Source of the DNA: Lysinibacillus irui
GTDB taxonomy: Bacteria; Bacillota; Bacilli; Bacillales_A; Planococcaceae
Assembly: GCF_028877475.1 (NCBI RefSeq)
Contig: NZ_CP113527.1
Location: 2,659,501 to 2,723,500, forward strand
DNA: 64,000 bases
Direction: 5' to 3'
Below the pieces are notes generated by a model. That model was not told the origin of the DNA and searched no databases. It worked only from the letters and a program-made list of their open reading frames with translations. Both the position numbers and the translations under genes were made by a program. Shown in pieces: positions 44,558-54,011 of this stretch; within the stretch, counting starts at the first letter, position 1, and the number at the start of each line of letters is the position of its first letter.

Positions 44558-45189
44558 CATATATAAATCTTAATTGCTCGTATAAATTCATATATAAAAT
44601 AACCAGCAAAGCCAATTAACAAGAATCCTGCTACAATGGTAAATGTTTTAATCATTTTACGATTCATTGCTTTACGTGTCACCGAGACAATTGTTAGTAA
44701 ACCGATATCGTGGAGTAAAATTCCACTAAGAACACCAGCAGCAATGATTAAAAAGCTTGTCTGCTCTCCTTGTCCATAGGATTTCGCTAAAACCACTCCA
44801 AATACATTAACCCAAAAAACGAGATTACCAGGTGAAATTGCTACTAGTAGGCCATTAAAATAAGAGGCAAAAAACGATTTGGTGACTTTTTCTCCTACCA
44901 ACGTAATATCATGGTTGGCATTCTTGATCGAATCATACCCTAACAAAAATAAAAATCCTGCCCCTATAATCCACATGGGTAGTTGTACCATCGGCATAGC
45001 CAATATAGAAGCTAGTCCCATATACAAGGCAAAAACTAATACTATATCAATGGTCATGCCACCAAGTCCCACAGCCCAGCCGTGTATAAAACCATTTTTG
45101 AGTCCTTGCTTTGTCATTTCTACCGTAATTGCTCCTACAGGCATGGCAATGGCAAGTCCTACTAATACATACGCTACATATAAACTCAA
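44557..45189 (-). CDS. LysE family amino-acid exporter
   Basis: A 210-residue membrane protein with six hydrophobic segments. The N-terminal VGLAIAMPVGAITVEMTKQGLKNGFIHGWAVGLGG is the family signature (a P-x-G near residue 18), and NGLLVAISPGNLVFWVNVFG is the second-half counterpart. LysE/RhtB members export basic or neutral amino acids; the substrate here is unknown. The upstream 112 bases to the next gene contain no visible terminator. Confidence 0.92.
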   Translation of the reverse strand: MSLYVAYVLVGLAIAMPVGAITVEMTKQGLKNGFIHGWAVGLGGMTIDIVLVFALYMGLASILAMPMVQLPMWIIGAGFLFLLGYDSIKNANHDITLVGEKVTKSFFASYFNGLLVAISPGNLVFWVNVFGVVLAKSYGQGEQTSFLIIAAGVLSGILLHDIGLLTIVSVTRKAMNRKMIKTFTIVAGFLLIGFAGYFIYEFIRAIKIYI

Positions 45190-45301
45190 AAAAACACTTC
45201 TTTCATGTCATCGATAAGCTTCATACGTCCGTTTATACATTCATGGTAGCATAAATATACTTTAAAGGAAATAATTATCAATATTAAATATATTTCTAGA
45301 T

Positions 45302-46042
45302 TTATAGCATCTGCTTTTTCCATTGAGCCAGTACATCGTTTGATTTTGCTAGGTCCATTTTCAATGTAACTTGCTTGGCTGTGCAACGTTTTTTGGCTTT
45401 TTCCCATGCTTCTTCTAAGGCCGGTAAATAGCTTAAATTTTTAGTTGCGGCTATAAGTTGTAAAAAAATATTCCCTTGAATATAGTGCCAACGAGGATTC
45501 ATACCATCTAATAGAATAGCTTCCTCAATTAAGCGCAGCGCCAGATAGGGGCTTCCCTCATGTCGATTTAAAAACTGTGCAAAAGCCCCCCAGTATAGCG
45601 CTTTATTTGGCTGTAGCTTGATGGCCTCAGCATATTGTACGGTTGCCTTATCATGTTCTTTAGCAAGGACATAATATTCAGCCATTGTATAATAAGCATT
45701 CGCCTGTGCTTCAATGGTCCCTGCTAATAATTCATCGACTACTTTTCCAAACTGTTCACTATCTTGACTACCTATATAAGCAGCAAGAACATCTCGTTCT
45801 GGATAGGAGCCATCTGTTCGTTCTACACTTTGCTTCACCTTCTCATCAGTAGTTGCCGGTATATTGGCATAACCATTTGCCTCAAGCAATGCAACATGTT
45901 GCAAAATGAGCTGTTTAGCCTCCCCATCTTTAATGGTTTCATTGGCAAGTATATCTTTAGCTAGTTGATAACTCTCTTTTACTTGTCCACTTACAAATAA
46001 GTCATTGATTTGTTGAACTTGCTCATCCATTCGATTAACCAC
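45302..46042 (-). CDS. Tetratricopeptide-repeat protein
   Basis: A 246-residue soluble helical protein. Helix pairs of the TPR type are visible at about residues 110-190 (AQANAYYTMAEYYVLAKEHDKATVQYAEAI, LQPNKALYWGAFAQFLNR, YLALRLIEEAILLDGMNPRWHYIQGNIFLQL). Such folds bind other proteins. The GTG at 46042 was taken as start, with GAGGAT before it; the ATG four codons in is an alternative. No catalytic motif is seen. Confidence 0.8.
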   Translation of the reverse strand: MVNRMDEQVQQINDLFVSGQVKESYQLAKDILANETIKDGEAKQLILQHVALLEANGYANIPATTDEKVKQSVERTDGSYPERDVLAAYIGSQDSEQFGKVVDELLAGTIEAQANAYYTMAEYYVLAKEHDKATVQYAEAIKLQPNKALYWGAFAQFLNRHEGSPYLALRLIEEAILLDGMNPRWHYIQGNIFLQLIAATKNLSYLPALEEAWEKAKKRCTAKQVTLKMDLAKSNDVLAQWKKQML

Positions 46043-46133
46043 TATTCATATCCTCGCCTTCACCTAAAGAAAAATCTTATAGTTAGTGTACCATCTTCAT
46101 AGTGTAAGAAAAAGATAACCTGTCCTAATCTTT

Positions 46134-47849
46134 CTACAATTCTTTTAATTTAAATGCTTTAACATGTTGCTCTAGTGTATGAGCCATTTGATTTGTTTCA
46201 TTAGACCCTTGTGAAACCTCATCAATACTTGTAGTTGTTTGCTGTGCTGCGAGAGTAATCATATTCATCGTTTCCTCAATATCTCGAATCGATTCTGTTA
46301 ATCGTTGAATCATTTGAACAATATGAGCTGATTTTTGATTTTCAGCGGTCATGGCATTCGATATAGCAATCATTTCATCCACTGTAGTAGCCACTGCTGT
46401 TGAAATATTTCCTAAAGCTTGTGCTGTTAAACGCACCGTCTCTGTTCCTTTTTGGATATATTGCGTATTATCATTCGTTGATGTCATGACTTGCTGTACA
46501 TGTTGCATAATATCCCCAATAAGTTGCTCTACTTGTAAAACCTCCTGATTGGATTGCTCAGCAAGCTTACGTACTTCCTCTGCTACAATGGCAAAGCCCT
46601 TCCCATGATCCCCTGCTCTAGCAGCTTCAATTGAAGCATTTAAGGCGAGCAAATTCGTTTGTGAGGCAATAGTAGCGATAGACGTTGTAATAGTCTGGAT
46701 TTTGGTGGCAGAGCTAACTAAGTTTTCTACTGTCTGACGTACTTCACCTGATCCGCTATGAATTAATGCCATAGCATTGCTTATATCCTTTGCTAATCGC
46801 TCACCCTCTGTTGCTAAATTCATTGTTTGTCGAGCATTCTCTGCACTTTTATTGGCATTGTTTTGAATCATTTGAAGATCTTCTGCTAAAGATGTAAGAA
46901 CATCTGTGGCATTTTCCGCATGATGCATCCCTGCAGTCACAGCACTTGTTACCTCTTCAATATTATTAGCGACACCTTGAATTGTATTAGTCATATTCAT
47001 CAAAGTGGAAGCGGTTTCATCTGCATTATTAGTTAGAGTATTAGAAGTAGAACGCATTGTCATAATCATATTTTGTAAATTAGCCGTCATTCGATTTAAT
47101 GTATTCGCTAAATCCTCCACTTCATCCTTACTGTTAATCTTTGTTTCAGGTACAGCTAAATTACCATTTGCAATTTCTTTTGCCTGCTGAATAAGGACAG
47201 TAATAGGTTTTACTTTTCGACGGATTAAAAATCCAGTAATGATAGAAGCAATAAGCATTGGGAAAATACTAATTAATATACCGTTCCGTACGACATCCCA
47301 AGTTCGCTCCTTGACGATATTGGCATCAAAATCGATAACACTAATGGCAATAATCTCTTTATTAGAGTCGTGGTCTTTAAAAATAGGCGCATAGCCAGAT
47401 AAACGCTCCATCCCAGCAAAGGTATATGGTTGTGAGTATGTCGGGTGTTGATGTGAAAGCAAATTTTCAAGCGCTTCTTTGTCTACATAAAATGAATCGC
47501 CAGGTGCAAAGCCTTTCTCAGCTAATTGATCATCAAGGGCTATTAATGTACCATCAAGGGCTAATATATATTGTGTTTGGAAAATATCTTTATGGCCCGT
47601 TGTCCAGTTTAAATCCTTCCCAATACGCTGCTGTGCAGCTTGATCGCCGCTAATGGCCCTATCTATCTGTTCTGGATTGATCAAACCTGTCGTAATATTG
47701 GCACAGCCATAGGCCTCTACACCAGCAGCATCATATAGTTTATTGTATGCAGTTATGTATGTGGCGAGCGAAGTGATCCCTAGCATAACAACTAAAATAC
47801 CAGCGATAATCGTCCCTAGTTGAAAAGTTAATGAATTGCGTAATTTCAC
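46134..47849 (-). CDS. Methyl-accepting chemotaxis protein
   Basis: A 571-residue transmembrane receptor. A first membrane helix is at residues about 12-32, an extracytoplasmic sensor domain of Cache type spans about 33-190 ([28 protein letters not shown]), a second helix is at about 195-212, HAMP is at about 213-265 ([23 protein letters not shown]), and the signalling coiled coil follows with the conserved tip [20 protein letters not shown]. It would modulate CheA through CheW. A CheW-like gene lies 5 kb away, but no CheA is in the window. Confidence 0.95.
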   Translation of the reverse strand: MKLRNSLTFQLGTIIAGILVVMLGITSLATYITAYNKLYDAAGVEAYGCANITTGLINPEQIDRAISGDQAAQQRIGKDLNWTTGHKDIFQTQYILALDGTLIALDDQLAEKGFAPGDSFYVDKEALENLLSHQHPTYSQPYTFAGMERLSGYAPIFKDHDSNKEIIAISVIDFDANIVKERTWDVVRNGILISIFPMLIASIITGFLIRRKVKPITVLIQQAKEIANGNLAVPETKINSKDEVEDLANTLNRMTANLQNMIMTMRSTSNTLTNNADETASTLMNMTNTIQGVANNIEEVTSAVTAGMHHAENATDVLTSLAEDLQMIQNNANKSAENARQTMNLATEGERLAKDISNAMALIHSGSGEVRQTVENLVSSATKIQTITTSIATIASQTNLLALNASIEAARAGDHGKGFAIVAEEVRKLAEQSNQEVLQVEQLIGDIMQHVQQVMTSTNDNTQYIQKGTETVRLTAQALGNISTAVATTVDEMIAISNAMTAENQKSAHIVQMIQRLTESIRDIEETMNMITLAAQQTTTSIDEVSQGSNETNQMAHTLEQHVKAFKLKEL

Positions 47850-48053
47850 GATTCATCGTCTCCCCTTTCTTGTCATAATCTATGAATATTTCCTATTATT
47901 TCTCATCATACTATAAAAAGATGTATTAAAAAAGCATCTTTAATTTATCTTAGAAGTTTAAAGTGTTGGATAAAAGTTCTGAATTGTGCGATAATTGAAG
48001 TTAACTTTCTTCATTTTGAAAGCAAAGTACTTCAACAAATAGGAGGGCTTGCT

Positions 48054-48260
48054 ATGAATAAACGTTTTCATTTTATATCGCTTATTACGGGAAATTTGTT
48101 AACAATAGGAGCTATCTTCATTTATACCGTGCATAGTCAAGTGCATGTAGCCCTCAGTACGTATGCTCTAGTGATGGGATTTTTAAGTACATTGCTCGTG
48201 ATCTTCTTTTATGTTTGGGGAGAGGAGAAGCAACAAATACCAAACCGTTATTTGAAATAA
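48054..48260 (+). CDS. Small two-helix membrane protein, function unknown
   Basis: A 68-residue protein starting MNKRFHFISLITGNLL. Hydrophobic helices lie at about residues 8-25 and 32-53, with a charged C-terminal tail (WGEEKQQIPNRYLK). TAGGAGGGC stands before the ATG. It is followed by a weak terminator and stands alone. I recognise no family. Confidence 0.7.
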   Translation: MNKRFHFISLITGNLLTIGAIFIYTVHSQVHVALSTYALVMGFLSTLLVIFFYVWGEEKQQIPNRYLK

Positions 48261-48304
48261 TATGCATAAAACTAACTTGACTTGCCATTACTACTATAAA
48301 ACGT

Positions 48305-48339
48305 TCCCTTTCTACCTTTAGTGTAAAAGGGATATTTTT
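48305..48339 (+). terminator. Possible terminator after the small membrane protein
   Basis: TCCCTTT and AAAGGGA pair over 7 bp around a 14-base loop, followed by TATTTTTA. The stem is short and lies 45 bases beyond the stop codon, so this is tentative. Beyond it, up to the promoter at 48610, I see no gene. Confidence 0.5.
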
Positions 48340-48609
48340 ATGTAAAGTTAGAAAGCATTAGCTCTTTAAGAATCCTATTTCATTCTTTTATTGATGTTAC
48401 AGTTATTTTTTAAAGAGATTTAGTCGAACTGCTTCTCCTAACAGAAACATTTTGATATGAGTTGATTTCAATTCATTTTTTTACTAAATAGGCTGATTCG
48501 TTTAGTTCTTTTCATTCACAATTGGCTTCTTTTTCGAGGTATTCCCCTCTGATTACGACTAATTGTTGTAGAAAAACAAAATTTTTTGTAGAAAATTTTA
48601 AAACAATGA

Positions 48610-48638
48610 TTGAGTACTATATCAAATTTCTGTATAAT
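48610..48638 (+). promoter_or_regulatory. Sigma-A promoter of the carboxynorspermidine operon
   Basis: TTGAGT (48610-48615) and TATAAT (48633-48638) are 17 bases apart, a near-consensus promoter 43 bases before the start codon. The 48340-48609 stretch upstream shows no gene or recognisable riboswitch. Confidence 0.75.
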
Positions 48639-48680
48639 CAGCTTGTTTGACAATACTTTTATGAACTTGGGGGTAGACAA

Positions 48681-49910
48681 TTGGGTAAAGCATTGATTAT
48701 CGGAGCTGGCGGAGTTGCCAGTGTTGTGGTACACAAGTGTGTTCAAAATTCGGACGTATTTGAGGAAATTTGTATCGCAAGTAGAACTGTTTCAAAATGT
48801 GACGCTCTAAAAGAAAAACTAGACGGCGGAAAAACAAAAATTCATACTGCACAGGTAGACGCAGACAACACAGAAGAGGTTATTGAGCTTATAAAATCTT
48901 TCGGACCTGATGTTGTTATTAACGTTGCACTACCTTATCAGGACTTAACGATTATGGATGCTTGCTTAGCGACAGGTGTGCACTATGTGGATACTGCAAA
49001 CTACGAGCCACCTGAAACGGCTAAATTTGAATATAAATGGCAATGGGCTTATAAAGAGAAGTTTGAAAAAGCTGGCTTAACTGCATTACTTGGTAGCGGT
49101 TTCGATCCAGGGGTTACAGGCGTTTTCACAGCTCATGCGCAAAAACATGAATTTGATGAAATCCACTATATCGATATCGTGGATGCAAATGCGGGAGATC
49201 ATGGTTATCATTTCGCAACAAACTTCAACCCAGAAATTAACATTCGCGAAATTACAGCGAATGGTCGTTACTGGAAAGATGGTGAGTGGGTAGAAACTGC
49301 ACCACTTGAGAAAAAAGAAGTTTATAACCTACCAGAAATCGGGCCAAAAGATATTTACCTTCTATACCATGAAGAGCTTGAATCACTAGCGAAAAATATC
49401 AAAGGTTTAAAACAAATCCGCTTCTGGATGACGTTCTCTGAAAAATACTTAACACACTTAAAAGTATTAGAAAACGTAGGTATGACATCAATTGAGCCGA
49501 TCGAATTTGAAGGTCAAATGATTCAACCAATTCACTTCCTAAAAGCAGTATTACCAGATCCAGCTTCTCTTGGACCACGTACAAAAGGTAAAACAAATAT
49601 CGGATGTATCATTCGCGGTCTAAAAGATGGCAAAGAAAAAACGTATTATGTTTACAATGTTTGTGATCACGAAGAGTGCTATAACGAGGTTGGTTCACAA
49701 GCGATTTCTTACACAACTGGTGTACCAGCTATGATTGGTGCAATGCTTGTGATGAATGGTCAATGGCGTAAACCGGGTGTTTGGAACGTGGAAGAGTTCG
49801 ATCCAGATCCATTCATGGATGCACTAAATAAATGGGGTCTACCATGGCAAGAAAGCCATAACCCAGAATTACTTGACCTTGATTTAGATGCAAAGGAATT
49901 AAGCCGATGA
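48681..49910 (+). CDS. Carboxynorspermidine dehydrogenase (saccharopine dehydrogenase-like)
   Basis: A 409-residue NAD(P)-dependent enzyme that condenses aspartate semialdehyde with a diamine (putrescine or 1,3-diaminopropane) to carboxyspermidine or carboxynorspermidine. The Rossmann motif is LIIGAGGVASVVVHK at residues 5-19; NVALPYQDLTIMDACLATGVHYVDTANYEPPE and LLGSGFDPGVTGVFTAHA are typical of saccharopine-dehydrogenase-like proteins. The identity as the polyamine enzyme rests largely on its 4-base overlap with the decarboxylase gene. It starts at TTG behind GGGGGT. A SpeD/SpeE route is not in this window. Confidence 0.92.
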   Translation: MGKALIIGAGGVASVVVHKCVQNSDVFEEICIASRTVSKCDALKEKLDGGKTKIHTAQVDADNTEEVIELIKSFGPDVVINVALPYQDLTIMDACLATGVHYVDTANYEPPETAKFEYKWQWAYKEKFEKAGLTALLGSGFDPGVTGVFTAHAQKHEFDEIHYIDIVDANAGDHGYHFATNFNPEINIREITANGRYWKDGEWVETAPLEKKEVYNLPEIGPKDIYLLYHEELESLAKNIKGLKQIRFWMTFSEKYLTHLKVLENVGMTSIEPIEFEGQMIQPIHFLKAVLPDPASLGPRTKGKTNIGCIIRGLKDGKEKTYYVYNVCDHEECYNEVGSQAISYTTGVPAMIGAMLVMNGQWRKPGVWNVEEFDPDPFMDALNKWGLPWQESHNPELLDLDLDAKELSR

Positions 49911-51046
49911 AACCAATTGATTTTTCAAAAGTTCCATCCCCTTCCTATGTAGTGGATGAACGATTATTAACAAAAAATCTTGAGCTTTTAAAATCAATTC
50001 AAGATCGTACAGGCTGCCGAATTTTACTAGCCCTTAAAGGTTTCTCAATGCATTCAACATTCCCTTTAGTTGGGGAATATTTAGCAGGTATTACAGCCAG
50101 CTCACTGCATGAGGCACGCCTGGGCTATGAAAAAATGGGCAAGGAAGTTCACGTTTATGCTCCTGCATATATTGAGCATGAAATGGACGAGCTTCTAGGA
50201 TATGTGGATCACATTGTTTTTAACTCATTTAACCAATGGGCACAGTACAAGGATAAAGTGAAATCTGCAGGTAAAACAATTGAATGTGGTATTCGAGTAA
50301 ATCCTGAGTACTCTGAAATTGAAACTGCGCTTTACGATCCTTGCTATACAAATTCCCGTCTTGGTACGACTTTAGCTAACTTCGATAAATCACAACTTGA
50401 CGGCATTGATGGCTTGCACTTCCATGCGATGTGTGAGCAAAACTCTGATACGTTAGAGCGTATTATTGAAGTAGTAGAAGAAAAGTTTGGTGATGTTTTA
50501 CACCAAATGAAATGGTTAAACTTTGGTGGTGGCCACCATATTACACGTGAAGATTATGATGTAGAGAAACTTGTTCACATCATTAATTATATTCAAGAAA
50601 AGTATAACCTGCTTGTTTACCTAGAGCCAGGTGAAGCAGTAGCGCTTAATACAGGCTATTTAGTCGCTACAGTACTTGATATTCAAAAAAATGGGATGGA
50701 CCTTGCTATTTTAGATACGTCAGCAACATGTCATATGCCTGACGTACTTGAAATGCCATACCGCCCAATGATCATTGGTTCTGGTCAAGCGAATGAATTC
50801 GCACACACATATCGCTTAGGTGGACTTACATGTCTTGCTGGTGATGTGATTGGCGATTATTCGTTTGAAGAGCCATTAAAACCAGGTGATCGACTTGTCT
50901 TCACAGATATGGCCCATTATTCAATGGTGAAAAACCATATGTTTAACGGCGTCAACCTCCCTTCTATCGTTTCTTATAATGATGAAGAAGGTATTAAAGT
51001 CATTCGTGAATTTAAATTCGAGGACTACAGTGGTCGACTGTCCTAA
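49907..51046 (+). CDS. nspC: Carboxynorspermidine decarboxylase
   Basis: A 379-residue PLP-dependent alanine-racemase-fold decarboxylase that removes CO2 from carboxyspermidine or carboxynorspermidine. The PLP lysine is in RILLALKGFSMHS near residue 44; GIRVNPEYSEIE, LHFHAMCEQNSDT, the LNFGGGHHI phosphate loop and LEPGEAVALNTGYLVATV are diagnostic. ATGA overlap couples it to the dehydrogenase. A terminator follows at 51057. Confidence 0.94.
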   Translation: MKPIDFSKVPSPSYVVDERLLTKNLELLKSIQDRTGCRILLALKGFSMHSTFPLVGEYLAGITASSLHEARLGYEKMGKEVHVYAPAYIEHEMDELLGYVDHIVFNSFNQWAQYKDKVKSAGKTIECGIRVNPEYSEIETALYDPCYTNSRLGTTLANFDKSQLDGIDGLHFHAMCEQNSDTLERIIEVVEEKFGDVLHQMKWLNFGGGHHITREDYDVEKLVHIINYIQEKYNLLVYLEPGEAVALNTGYLVATVLDIQKNGMDLAILDTSATCHMPDVLEMPYRPMIIGSGQANEFAHTYRLGGLTCLAGDVIGDYSFEEPLKPGDRLVFTDMAHYSMVKNHMFNGVNLPSIVSYNDEEGIKVIREFKFEDYSGRLS

Positions 51047-51056
51047 TACCAATAGA

Positions 51057-51093
51057 AAAGTCCTTCCAGTTTTACACTGGAAGGACTTTTTTT
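51057..51093 (+). terminator. Terminator of the polyamine operon
   Basis: AGTCCTTCCAGT and ACTGGAAGGACT form a perfect 12-bp stem around TTTAC, with AAAA before and seven T after it. It also ends transcription from the convergent gene at 51092. Confidence 0.93.
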
Positions 51094-51973
51094 ATGGCCG
51101 CATGGTCATCCAATTCTCCACATAATGAATGGCTACTCCATGAAAAGCATCGTTATTTGAAAAATGTTGGTGAACAAGTATAAGCTGTTCATTCATATAA
51201 GCTTCTCCATTATCATAAAAAGTAATATTTTGCCCTTCCTCTGAAGCGCCTGTTTCTACACCAATTACAATCGATTTATTCACCGTGGAAGCATAAGCAA
51301 TTTCATGCTCAACAATAGAAATAATATCTTTTGCAGCATCGCGATAGGCCATGATCGTCACACTATCCACATGGTCAATGACCCAATCAGCTAATAACCC
51401 TTTTCCAAATTCGTTATGATACTGAACTTCATCAAACCAAAATGGCATATCTACTTCTAAAGTAAGTTGTAACTGATTTGCTTGCTCACTTGCTTTCATT
51501 ATTAGTGTTTGATAGGATCCTATCGTTTGTGCTTGATGTGAGCTCCATCCACTATTTAAATAAGGTTCAACATCAAGATGAACCCCAGAAAATTGCTCAG
51601 ATTCAGTTGAATTCTCATTATATGTATGTAACCAATTAAACAACTCGTCTTGGCTTCGACTACCCTCAGCTGAAACCCAGCTTGCAGCACCATCCAATGC
51701 ATAAATGCGAATACCTTTGTCAGAAGCGTTGCTAATAAACTGCTTATAGTCATCGTTCGCTATGCCTTGATCGATTTGCAGATAAACCTTTTTAACATCG
51801 TTATGTTCTAAAAATAATAATATTTTTTCTTGGTCATCCATGATGAGGGATGTATCCCACAGCCACGTAGCCTTTTCCTGTGTAGCCATTGCATCAACCT
51901 TTCCACTTGATAAAGCTAATGAACTAATCATGATGACGATTAGTGCTGTCCACATTTTTAATTGTCTCTTCAT
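51092..51973 (-). CDS. Secreted TIM-barrel-like protein under c-di-GMP riboswitch control, function unknown
   Basis: A 293-residue protein with an N-terminal signal peptide (MKRQLKMWTALIVIMISSLAL, cut near VDAMA). The rest reads like an (alpha/beta)8 barrel: AASWVSAEG, the acidic strand GVHLDVEPYL, LEVDMPFWFDE and SVTIMAYRDAAKDI resemble strand ends of glycoside hydrolase families such as GH18, but the exact DxxDxDxE motif is not present. The start at 51973 was chosen because GGAG lies nine bases upstream; the longer reading frame to 52036 runs through the riboswitch. Substrate unknown; a polysaccharide or peptidoglycan is possible. Confidence 0.8.
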   Translation of the reverse strand: MKRQLKMWTALIVIMISSLALSSGKVDAMATQEKATWLWDTSLIMDDQEKILLFLEHNDVKKVYLQIDQGIANDDYKQFISNASDKGIRIYALDGAASWVSAEGSRSQDELFNWLHTYNENSTESEQFSGVHLDVEPYLNSGWSSHQAQTIGSYQTLIMKASEQANQLQLTLEVDMPFWFDEVQYHNEFGKGLLADWVIDHVDSVTIMAYRDAAKDIISIVEHEIAYASTVNKSIVIGVETGASEEGQNITFYDNGEAYMNEQLILVHQHFSNNDAFHGVAIHYVENWMTMRP

Positions 51974-52013
51974 ACAAACTAACTCCATTCTACTCGCCAC
52001 GGCTCCTAGAACA

Positions 52014-52102
52014 GAACCTGGCAACCTGACAATCATGCACTGAAAATATAGTGTTTAGACTCATGGCTTTGCGTCCTTCCCTTTCGGTGAAGTTTGCCTT
52101 TT
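52014..52102 (-). ncRNA. Cyclic-di-GMP-I (GEMM-I) riboswitch
   Basis: The minus strand has the class I aptamer elements in order: AAAGGCAAACT, a GAAA tetraloop (CACCGAAAGGG), GGACGCAAAGCC (52065-52076), AGTCTAA, and the closing AGGTTGCCAGG (around 52020-52026 on the plus strand). The receptor GACGCAAAGCC and the GGTTGCC end are the consensus core. No T run follows, so control may act on translation of the gene at 51092-51973. Confidence 0.92.
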
Positions 52103-52229
52103 TCAGTTTTTTCTTACTCATTATCATACGCGGTTAGCAACGGTTTGTCTGTAGGTATAATGCATAATTGTCACATGTATGATCAGGTAAAAACGATAAA
52201 ATACAGGTTAAATTTACTAGTCAAATATA

Positions 52230-52260
52230 AAAAAACGTAGAGTACTTAAGCCTCTACGTT
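52230..52260 (-). terminator. Terminator overlapping the end of the CheW-like gene
   Basis: AACGTAGAG and CTCTACGTT pair over 9 bp; on the minus strand seven T follow. The coding sequence ends at 52246, so its stop codon lies in the hairpin loop. Confidence 0.88.
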
Positions 52261-52734
52261 TTCCTTTTCATTTTCAAGCATTTTGTGTAAATAATCGATA
52301 ATTTCCCGAATGCCCTCTAATGAATTAACCAGTATTTTTGGATCAACATATGTTATCATACGATTTTCTAGATTAGCTACAGCTGTAAAGTAGCGCGTTT
52401 TACTATAATTGACAAGACCCAATTGTTGCAGTATGGAATCATCAAAATCAAGAATTTCACGGGCCTCTGTAACAAGTAATCCATAATTGACAACGTCCGT
52501 ATTCATCACAATAATACGAGCAGTTGCTGTATTGGAGGAGCGGTTGTATAGTATTCGTTCAAAATCGAGAACGGGTACAAGCTCACCTCGAATTCTTGTA
52601 AAGCCTAGAAGATAGTTCGGTAAATGAGGAATAGGTGTTACATGCTCTAATTTTTCAATTGATATCGCTTGCTCTACAGGTACCGCATATTCCTCTGTCC
52701 CACAAGCAAAAACGACTGCTTTGACACTTTCCAT
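52246..52734 (-). CDS. CheW-like chemotaxis/signal coupling protein
   Basis: A 162-residue CheW domain: KAVVFACGTEEYAVPVEQAISIEK, TPIPHLPNYLLGFTRIRGELVPVLDFE and the matching end ITYVDPKILV are typical. CheW joins chemoreceptors to the kinase CheA. The start was set at the ATG at 52734, with AAGGATG before it. A short acidic tail follows the domain. It stands away from the usual cheA operon and could also act outside flagellar chemotaxis. Confidence 0.9.
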   Translation of the reverse strand: MESVKAVVFACGTEEYAVPVEQAISIEKLEHVTPIPHLPNYLLGFTRIRGELVPVLDFERILYNRSSNTATARIIVMNTDVVNYGLLVTEAREILDFDDSILQQLGLVNYSKTRYFTAVANLENRMITYVDPKILVNSLEGIREIIDYLHKMLENEKENVEA

Positions 52735-52759
52735 GCGTTCACATCCTTCTATTCGACTG

Positions 52760-53875
52760 TTATTTTTTTGCAGATTCCTTGACGATTTCAACGAGTAAAT
52801 CTGCTAATTTTTCTAATTCTTCGACTGGTATTTTTTCATTTGTTGTATGAATATCCTCGTATCCGACAGATAAATTCACTGTAGGAATACCAAATCCTGC
52901 GATCACATTCGCATCCGATCCTCCACCAGAAATACCTAATGTTGGTGTACGGTCAATATTGCGAACAGCTTCCATAGCAACCTGCACAACTTTATCTGTT
53001 TCTGTTACACGGAATCCAGGATACATAAGCTTCACTTCCACTTCTGCACGTGCGCCTAATGAAGCTGAAACCTGTTCAAATGTTTCCTGCATATGCTTTG
53101 TTTGGGCATCTAATTTAGCTTGATCAATGGAACGTGCTTCAGCTAGAATCGTCACTTCATCACATACGATATTCGTTGCTTGGCCACCTTCGAAGCGTCC
53201 AATATTAGCTGTCGTTTCCTCATCTAAACGCCCAAGCTTCATTTGAGCAATACACTTAGATGCTACTGTAATAGCGGAAATACCTTTTTCAGGAGCAACC
53301 CCAGCATGTGCCGTTTTGCCAATAATCTTTGCAAAAATTTTCGCTTGGAATGGTGCGGCTGTTACGATCCCACCTACTTTGCCATCACTATCCACCGCAA
53401 AGCCATACTTTGCTTTAATGTTAGATGGATCTAACTCTTTAGCACCAGCAAGACCGCTCTCTTCACCAGCGGTAATAATGAATTCTATATCTCCGTGCTC
53501 TATATCTTGCTCTTTTAATCGCTTGACCATCTCAAAGAGTGCTGCTAGGCCTGCCTTATCATCAGCACCTAAAATTGTCGTACCATCGGATACGATATAA
53601 CCATCTTCACGCAGGGATGGTTGAATGCCTTTCCCTGGAACAACTGTATCCATATGAGAAGTAAAATAGATTGGCTCTACATCTAGAGTACCTTTTAAAG
53701 TGGCGATAATATTGCCTGCTCCATGTCCATTACGCGTATGTGCATCATCTTGGATGACTGTAAATCCAAGTGCAGTTAATTTATCTACAAGAATTGGTGC
53801 AATTACTTGTTCATGCTTTGTTTCTGAATCAATTTGAACGAGCTCAAAAAACTCTTCTACTAAACGACTTGTCAT
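52760..53875 (-). CDS. M20 family metallopeptidase (PepT-like, YqjE type)
   Basis: A 371-residue dinuclear zinc peptidase of the M20 family. Metal ligands are in FTSHMDTVVPG (His, Asp), GADDKAGLAALFEM (Asp), ITAGEESGLAGAKELD (catalytic and metal Glu) and the late histidine in VGYEDIHTTNEK. The order yqjA, yqjC, yqjD, yqjE of B. subtilis is reflected here nearby, with the coiled-coil gene between. The start at 53875 follows GGGAG. Probably acts on di- or tripeptides or acylated amino acids. Confidence 0.9.
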   Translation of the reverse strand: MTSRLVEEFFELVQIDSETKHEQVIAPILVDKLTALGFTVIQDDAHTRNGHGAGNIIATLKGTLDVEPIYFTSHMDTVVPGKGIQPSLREDGYIVSDGTTILGADDKAGLAALFEMVKRLKEQDIEHGDIEFIITAGEESGLAGAKELDPSNIKAKYGFAVDSDGKVGGIVTAAPFQAKIFAKIIGKTAHAGVAPEKGISAITVASKCIAQMKLGRLDEETTANIGRFEGGQATNIVCDEVTILAEARSIDQAKLDAQTKHMQETFEQVSASLGARAEVEVKLMYPGFRVTETDKVVQVAMEAVRNIDRTPTLGISGGGSDANVIAGFGIPTVNLSVGYEDIHTTNEKIPVEELEKLADLLVEIVKESAKK

Positions 53876-53975
53876 GTTGTAAAACTCCCTTAGTTTACGT
53901 GTTCTTCCACGTTATAGTATACGTATTATTTTAGCACAACGTCAGAAGAGTTGAAATCACTTGAACAATCCGACA

Positions 53976-54009
53976 GACAAAAAGTCCGAGAAAAAAATCC
54001 TCAGACTTT
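53976..54009 (-). terminator. Terminator of the coiled-coil gene
   Basis: AAAGTCTGAG and CTCGGACTTT pair over 10 bp with one G-U; TTTTT follows on the minus strand. The T run is partly inside the loop too, so strength is moderate. Confidence 0.75.
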
Positions 54010-54011
54010 CC

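Noticed and set aside
48516..48746. Minus-strand frame of 76 codons
   Set aside because: It overlaps the promoter and start of the dehydrogenase gene and has no ribosome binding site or family features.
51974..52036. N-terminal extension of the secreted protein to 52036
   Set aside because: It is translated from the riboswitch 3' region and hides the signal peptide; the ATG at 51973 has a ribosome binding site.
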